This document shows, in pieces, positions 59,691 through 63,779 of a DNA stretch of 63,779 bases. Numbering within the stretch: the first letter of the stretch is position 1; each line of letters opens with the position of its first letter. A program made the translations under genes and the position numbers. The stretch comes from Comamonadaceae bacterium UBA2334. GTDB taxonomy: Bacteria; Pseudomonadota; Gammaproteobacteria; Burkholderiales; Burkholderiaceae_C. Under the pieces are notes generated by a model that had not been told where the DNA came from, did not search any database, and worked only from the letters and a program-made list of their open reading frames with translations. The stretch covers positions 1 to 63,779 of the forward strand of contig DDUQ01000079.1 of assembly GCA_002344885.1 (NCBI GenBank), in the 5' to 3' direction.

Positions 59691-60971
59691 ATGTCCATGT
59701 TGCTTTCAAGGCGCTCCCTCGTGGGTGCCTCGGCCTTGTTGTCCTTGTCAGCCGCGCACGCCCAGTTCAGGGTGGAGGTGTCGGGGGTGGGGCTGACGCA
59801 AATCCCTTTCGCCATCGCATCGTTCAAAGGGGCCGATGCCGTACCAGTCGACCTCGCATCCATCGTCCGGGGTGACCTGGAGCGCAGCGGGCAGTTCCGT
59901 GGTGTGGTGCCGGTGGTGGGGGTGGTGCTCGACGAGACTTCGCGCCCCGACCTGGCCCCCTGGCGCGAGCGCTCGGCCGATGTGCTGCTGACCGGCAGCG
60001 TGACCAGGCTTGCAGATGGCCGGTTTGATGTGCGTTTCAGGGTGTGGGACGTGGTCCGGCTGAAGGACCTGGGCGGTGTCAGCCTCCCGGTGCGGCCTGG
60101 CGACCTGCGCCTGGCTGCGCACCGCATGGCCGACTACATCTACGAAAAACTCACCGGTGAAAAAGGCATCTTCTCCACCCGCATTGCCTACGTGACCAAA
60201 CACGCAGGCAAGCACAGCCTCTGGGTGGCCGATGCGGACGGCGAGGGCGGCCAGGTGGCACTCAGCAGCCCCGAGCCCATCATTTCGCCGGCCTGGTCTC
60301 CGGCAGGCGGGCAGCTGGCCTACGTGTCGTTCGAGTCGCGCAAGCCCGTCATCTACGCGCACGAAATTGCCACGGGCCGCCGCCGTCTGATGGCCAATTT
60401 CAAAGGCTCCAACAGTGCGCCCGCGTGGTCACCCGATGGCAAGGCCTTGCTGGCAACGCTGACGCTGGATGGCAGTTCCCAGATTTACAGCATCGATGTG
60501 GGGTCGGGTGCGCACGCGCGGCTCACGCAGTCGGGCTCCATCGATACAGAACCGGTGTGGGATGCCAGCGGCCAGACTGTTTACTTTGTGAGCGACCGGG
60601 GTGGTGCACCGCAAATCTACAAAATGGCCGCCCGTGGCGGGCAGGCCGAGCGCGTCACCTTTGCGGGCAGTTACAACACCTCGCCTGCCATCAGCCCGGA
60701 TGGCAAGTGGCTGGCGTATGTGTCGAGGATTGGCGGTGCTTTCAAGCTCCAACTCATGGAGTTGTCTTCCGGCAACGTGACCAGTCTGACCGATACCTCG
60801 GCCGACGAAAGCCCCAGCTTTGCCCCCAATGGCAAACTCATCATGTATGCCACCAAACTGCAGGGGCGCGAAGCCCTCATGACCACCACGTTGGATGGCC
60901 GCATCAAAACCCGCCTGTCCACCGCGCAGGGCGACATCCGTGAACCCGATTGGGGTCCGTTCGTGCCCTGA
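59691..60971 (+). CDS. tolB: Tol-Pal translocation protein TolB
   Basis: The 426-residue periplasmic beta-propeller protein links the Tol complex to Pal. The signal LSRRSLVGASALLSLSAAHAQ has twin arginines and may be a Tat signal. The propeller repeats are clear: SPAWSPAGGQLAYVS, SAPAWSPDGKALLAT, TEPVWDASGQTVYFVS, SPAISPDGKWLAYVS, SPSFAPNGKLIMYAT. tolQ, tolR and tolA are not upstream, where msbA lies in the opposite direction. A TATTAT element within repeated TCCGGTAT units around 59597-59627 may be its promoter. Confidence 0.96.
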   Translation: MSMLLSRRSLVGASALLSLSAAHAQFRVEVSGVGLTQIPFAIASFKGADAVPVDLASIVRGDLERSGQFRGVVPVVGVVLDETSRPDLAPWRERSADVLLTGSVTRLADGRFDVRFRVWDVVRLKDLGGVSLPVRPGDLRLAAHRMADYIYEKLTGEKGIFSTRIAYVTKHAGKHSLWVADADGEGGQVALSSPEPIISPAWSPAGGQLAYVSFESRKPVIYAHEIATGRRRLMANFKGSNSAPAWSPDGKALLATLTLDGSSQIYSIDVGSGAHARLTQSGSIDTEPVWDASGQTVYFVSDRGGAPQIYKMAARGGQAERVTFAGSYNTSPAISPDGKWLAYVSRIGGAFKLQLMELSSGNVTSLTDTSADESPSFAPNGKLIMYATKLQGREALMTTTLDGRIKTRLSTAQGDIREPDWGPFVP

Positions 60972-61049
60972 TCACCGGTCTGTTATAAATTTCGAATCTT
61001 TTTGTCTCCAACGCTTTTCCTGTTTTATTTCTTTGCTACTGAAATCATC

Positions 61050-61616
61050 ATGACTTTCACAACTTCTGCACCTGCTTCCCGTTTCGCAGCCTTCGCGTCG
61101 GCTGCTGTTTTGCTGACCGCTCTGGTGGGCTGCGGCTCCAATGTCAAGCTGGACGAGGTGCCCGTCTCCGACCGGACGGGCTCGGCCGCCACCGGCCCGG
61201 CCGACGGTGCTGCCGGTGCGCAGAGCAGCTCGAACCGGGTTGCACCCGTGGTGGTGGACGAGCGTGCGCTGGCCGAGCCGCCAGCGTCGGTCTCGCGGTT
61301 GGTGTACTTCGATTACGACAGCTTCATCGTCCGTCCCGAGTTTGCTGCCACGCTGGAAGCGCATGCCCGCTTCCTGAAGGCCGACCCCGCACGCAAAGTG
61401 GTTCTGCAAGGCCACACCGACGAGCGCGGTGGCCGCGAGTACAACCTGGCGCTGGGCCAGAAGCGTGCCGAGGCCGTGCGCCGCTCGCTGTCGGTGCTGG
61501 GTGTGAGTGAAGCTCAGCAGGAAGCCGTGAGCTTCGGCAAAGAAAAGCCTGCCGTGCAGGGCTCCGATGAGGCGGCCCATGCCAAGAACCGCCGTGTGGA
61601 ACTGAGCTACCGCTGA
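61050..61616 (+). CDS. pal: Peptidoglycan-associated lipoprotein
   Basis: The 188-residue lipoprotein has a lipobox ending at Cys28 (ALVGC), a Ser/Ala/Pro-rich linker, and an OmpA-like peptidoglycan-binding domain with YFDYDSFIVRPE, LQGHTDERGGREYNLALGQKRA and a final NRRVELSYR. It anchors the outer membrane to the cell wall with TolB. It lies 78 bases after tolB. Confidence 0.97.
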   Translation: MTFTTSAPASRFAAFASAAVLLTALVGCGSNVKLDEVPVSDRTGSAATGPADGAAGAQSSSNRVAPVVVDERALAEPPASVSRLVYFDYDSFIVRPEFAATLEAHARFLKADPARKVVLQGHTDERGGREYNLALGQKRAEAVRRSLSVLGVSEAQQEAVSFGKEKPAVQGSDEAAHAKNRRVELSYR

Positions 61617-61623
61617 GCCTGCC

Positions 61624-62460
61624 ATGCGCGCATCCACACCTGCTGTCCGCAGCACCCCACGGCGTGGTCGGCTCAGCCGGCACTTCTGGCACGCAGGCCT
61701 GCTGTGTCTGGCACTGGTGCCGGCCATCGGCCAGGCCCAGTTGTTCGGCGATGACGAAGCCCGAAAGGCCATCATTGCCCTGCGCGAACGTGTTGACGCT
61801 GACCGCCGCCAGAACGAGGCGGCTTTGGCGCGCCTGTCACAGGAATTCGCACGGCTGAACGACGAAACCGCTGCACCCACCCGGCGCAGTCTGCTCGATT
61901 TGTCGAACCAGATCGAAGGCCTGCGCCAGGAACTGGCCCGCCAGCGCGGTCAGGCCGAGCAGTTGGCGCGGGATGTGTCCGAGTTGCAACGCCAGCAAAA
62001 AGACGTGCTGGTCGCGCTGGACGAGCGCCTGCGCCAGCTGGAGCCGTCCAAAATCAGCCTGGACGGACAGGAGTTCCGCGTGAAGGCTGAGGAGCGGGCG
62101 GAGTACGACCAGGCGATGGAGCTTGTGCGCAAGGGCACGTTCGACGCTGCTGTCACCTCGTTCCAGGCGTTTTTGCGCAAGTTCCCCACCACGGGATACC
62201 TGCCGTCGGCCCTGTTCTGGCTGGGCAATGCGCAATACGCCACCGGCGCCTACAAGGATGCTATCGAGAGTTATCGTCGCCTGGGACAGGTGGCACCCGA
62301 GCACGCCCGGGTGCCCGAAAGCCGTTTGGCCATCGCCAACTGTCAGTCCGAGTTGAAAGATGTGAAATCGGCGCGCAAGACGCTGGAGGATCTGGTCAAG
62401 TCCCATCCCCAGTCCGAAGCAGCTGCCACGGCGCGTGACCGTTTGTCCCGCATGCGTTGA
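61624..62460 (+). CDS. cpoB: Cell division coordinator CpoB (YbgF)
   Basis: The 278-residue periplasmic protein has a signal peptide (to about GQAQ, residue 39), an N-terminal trimerising coiled coil (LRERVDADRRQNEAALARLS onwards) and three TPR units at the C-terminus (EYDQAMELVRKGTFDAAVTSF, SALFWLGNAQYATGAYKDAI, then the final repeat). It coordinates Tol function with peptidoglycan synthesis in division. It begins 7 bases after pal. Confidence 0.95.
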   Translation: MRASTPAVRSTPRRGRLSRHFWHAGLLCLALVPAIGQAQLFGDDEARKAIIALRERVDADRRQNEAALARLSQEFARLNDETAAPTRRSLLDLSNQIEGLRQELARQRGQAEQLARDVSELQRQQKDVLVALDERLRQLEPSKISLDGQEFRVKAEERAEYDQAMELVRKGTFDAAVTSFQAFLRKFPTTGYLPSALFWLGNAQYATGAYKDAIESYRRLGQVAPEHARVPESRLAIANCQSELKDVKSARKTLEDLVKSHPQSEAAATARDRLSRMR

Positions 62461-62481
62461 TTGCCAGCTTGGGTGGCAGAC

Positions 62482-63588
62482 ATGACCCTGATTGAACTGG
62501 CGGCGCTGCGCACGGAAGTGCTGTGGGCTGCGTTTGCTGTGTCCTGCGTGTTTGGTTGGGTGGCCCAGAGAACCCACTTTTGCACCATGGGGGCCATCAG
62601 CGACGTGGTCAACATGGGCGATTGGACACGCCTGCGCATGTGGGTGCTGGCGGTGGCGGTGGCCATCCTGGGCTTTTACGGGCTGGCGGCATTCGGTGCC
62701 ATCGATGCCAGCAAGAATTTTTACACCGCGCCGCGTGTGGTGTGGCTGTCGGCGTTGGTCGGTGGTGCCCTGTTCGGCTTCGGCATGGTGCTGGCCTCGG
62801 GTTGCGGCAGCAAGACGCTGGTGCGCATGGGAGCCGGCAGCCTGAAGGCATTGGTGGTGTTTGCCGTGATGGGGATTGCCGCTTTTGCTTCGCTTCGCGG
62901 CGTCACGGCCGTGCTGCGCGTCAACACAGTGGACCGCGTTGCATTTGACATGCCCGGTGGCAGTGGTCTGCCAGGCTGGCTGGCCCGTGCGCTCGACGTG
63001 CCTGGTGCGGCAACGGTTGCTGCTGTGTGCGTGGCGCTGGGGTTGCTGATCTGGGTGTTCCGTTCGGCTGATTTCCGGCAGGCGAACAATGTGCTGGCGG
63101 GTGTCGGCATCGGTGCGTGCGTGGTCGCCATGTGGTGGGTCACTGGTCACATGGGATTCGTGCCGGAGCACCCCGAGACGCTCGAAGCCGTGTTTGTCGG
63201 CACGCCGTCAGGTCTGATGGAGGCACTGACGTTCACCGCGCCTATGGCCTACGCCATCGACTGGCTGGTGCTGTTCAGTGACACATCCAAACTGCTCACC
63301 ACCGCCATCGTGTCGGTGGTGGGTGTGGTGCTGGGTTCCTTTGTGTACGCCGTGGCCACCCGGTCTTTTCATTGGGAAGGTTTCAGCAGCACACAGGACA
63401 CGGCTGTGCACATTGTGGGCGCAGCGCTGATGGGCGTCGGCGGCGTGACGGCCATGGGCTGCACCGTGGGGCAGGGCCTGTCAGGATTGTCCACCCTCAG
63501 CCTGACCAGCGTGTTGGCCGTGGTGGGCATTGTGCTGGGGGCGGTGGCAGCGTTGCGTTTCCAGATGTGGCTGGTGATGCGTGACTGA
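62482..63588 (+). CDS. YeeE/YedE-family (DUF395) sulfur transporter
   Basis: The 368-residue membrane protein has about nine helices and two half-copies, each with a Cys motif: THFCTMGAISDVV and ASGCGSKTLVR in the first, AMGCTVGQGLSG in the second. The family imports thiosulfate or related sulfur compounds in characterised cases. ATG 62482 was used; a TTG at 62461 immediately after the cpoB stop would add seven residues. It overlaps the start of tcdA. Confidence 0.85.
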   Translation: MTLIELAALRTEVLWAAFAVSCVFGWVAQRTHFCTMGAISDVVNMGDWTRLRMWVLAVAVAILGFYGLAAFGAIDASKNFYTAPRVVWLSALVGGALFGFGMVLASGCGSKTLVRMGAGSLKALVVFAVMGIAAFASLRGVTAVLRVNTVDRVAFDMPGGSGLPGWLARALDVPGAATVAAVCVALGLLIWVFRSADFRQANNVLAGVGIGACVVAMWWVTGHMGFVPEHPETLEAVFVGTPSGLMEALTFTAPMAYAIDWLVLFSDTSKLLTTAIVSVVGVVLGSFVYAVATRSFHWEGFSSTQDTAVHIVGAALMGVGGVTAMGCTVGQGLSGLSTLSLTSVLAVVGIVLGAVAALRFQMWLVMRD

Positions 63589-63779
63589 GCCCGACTTCGA
63601 GCGCCGCTTCGGCGGCCTGCGGCGCCTGTACGGAACCGCCGCCGCCCAACGTCTGTTCGATGCGCATGTGGTGGTCGTGGGCATCGGGGGGGTCGGTTCC
63701 TGGGCGGCCGAAGCGCTCGCACGCTCGGGTGTCGGTCGACTCACATTGATTGACATGGACCACGTGGCCGAGTCCAACA
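63581..63779 (+). CDS. tcdA: tRNA threonylcarbamoyladenosine dehydratase, partial (3' end beyond window)
   Basis: The visible 66 codons read FERRFGGLRRLYG, then VVVGIGGVGSWAAEALARSG and LTLIDMDHVAESN, the N-terminus of TcdA (CsdL), an E1-like ATP-dependent enzyme that forms the cyclic ct6A modification at position 37 of tRNAs. The start is a GTG at 63581 overlapping the preceding stop by 8 bases. Nothing is known of its C-terminus here. Confidence 0.9.
   Translation, partial: MTEPDFERRFGGLRRLYGTAAAQRLFDAHVVVVGIGGVGSWAAEALARSGVGRLTLIDMDHVAESN

Noticed and set aside
1..63779. CRISPR arrays, rRNA, tRNA, phage or IS elements
   Set aside because: Reading both strands showed no regularly spaced repeats, no rRNA segments, no tRNA cloverleaf and no transposase or integrase frame.

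Overview
The window is GC-rich, tightly packed chromosomal DNA of a betaproteobacterium. It is most likely a member of the Comamonadaceae (Burkholderiales), judging from the purD-hemF-nadD-rsfS-rlmH-maf-rng block, the imelysin/di-heme/DUF1513 iron operon, an rquA gene, and AT-rich interspersed repeats of a kind I associate with that family. The genus cannot be fixed from sequence alone. I see no rRNA, tRNA, CRISPR array, phage or insertion sequence. The window cuts a tonB gene at the left edge and a tcdA gene at the right edge.

Positions 1-20600 form an iron island: tonB, bfd, a DUF1513 protein, a catecholate-type TonB receptor, bacterioferritin, two small membrane proteins, and a complete heme-uptake operon (receptor, unknown small protein, HugZ-like protein, HmuS, HmuT, HmuU, HmuV). 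After these come a degenerate Fur-family regulator and a four-gene operon (imelysin, di-heme DUF1111 protein, imelysin, second DUF1513). Four Fur-box-like sites (854, 4666, 6367, 15312) sit in front of these units, so iron starvation probably induces the island as a regulon.

Positions 20669-30300 carry an S49 peptidase, rquA (rhodoquinone synthesis) with a Coq10/RatA-type quinone-binding protein, ahpF and ahpC (each preceded by an ATAG-N7-CTAT OxyR-like site), an Na+/H+ antiporter, a ClC channel, a DapB-like reductase and two paralogous MarR regulators. A perfect 35-bp palindrome separates the ClC and DapB-like genes.

Positions 30510-40910 are the most unusual part. They hold a two-subunit sodium/solute symporter (DUF4212 + SSS), two small membrane proteins, a sensor kinase whose sensor is itself an SSS transporter domain, a response regulator, and a membrane protein joining a degenerate histidine kinase to a DEDDh 3'-5' exonuclease. 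A convergent DUF294 protein (cNMP-like, CBS and nucleotidyltransferase domains) follows, with an FNR-like box upstream. This looks like one solute-sensing and transport system with a nuclease output of unknown purpose.

Positions 40960-63779 are mostly housekeeping: ppsR, SulP and ppsA; DUF1499; an unknown protein; a HerA-type ATPase; a HEPN/MNT toxin-antitoxin-like pair; yebC; purD to rng; msbA; tolB-pal-cpoB; a YeeE-type transporter; tcdA. At least ten copies of one short AT-rich repeat are scattered through the window, several inside or at the ends of coding sequences.
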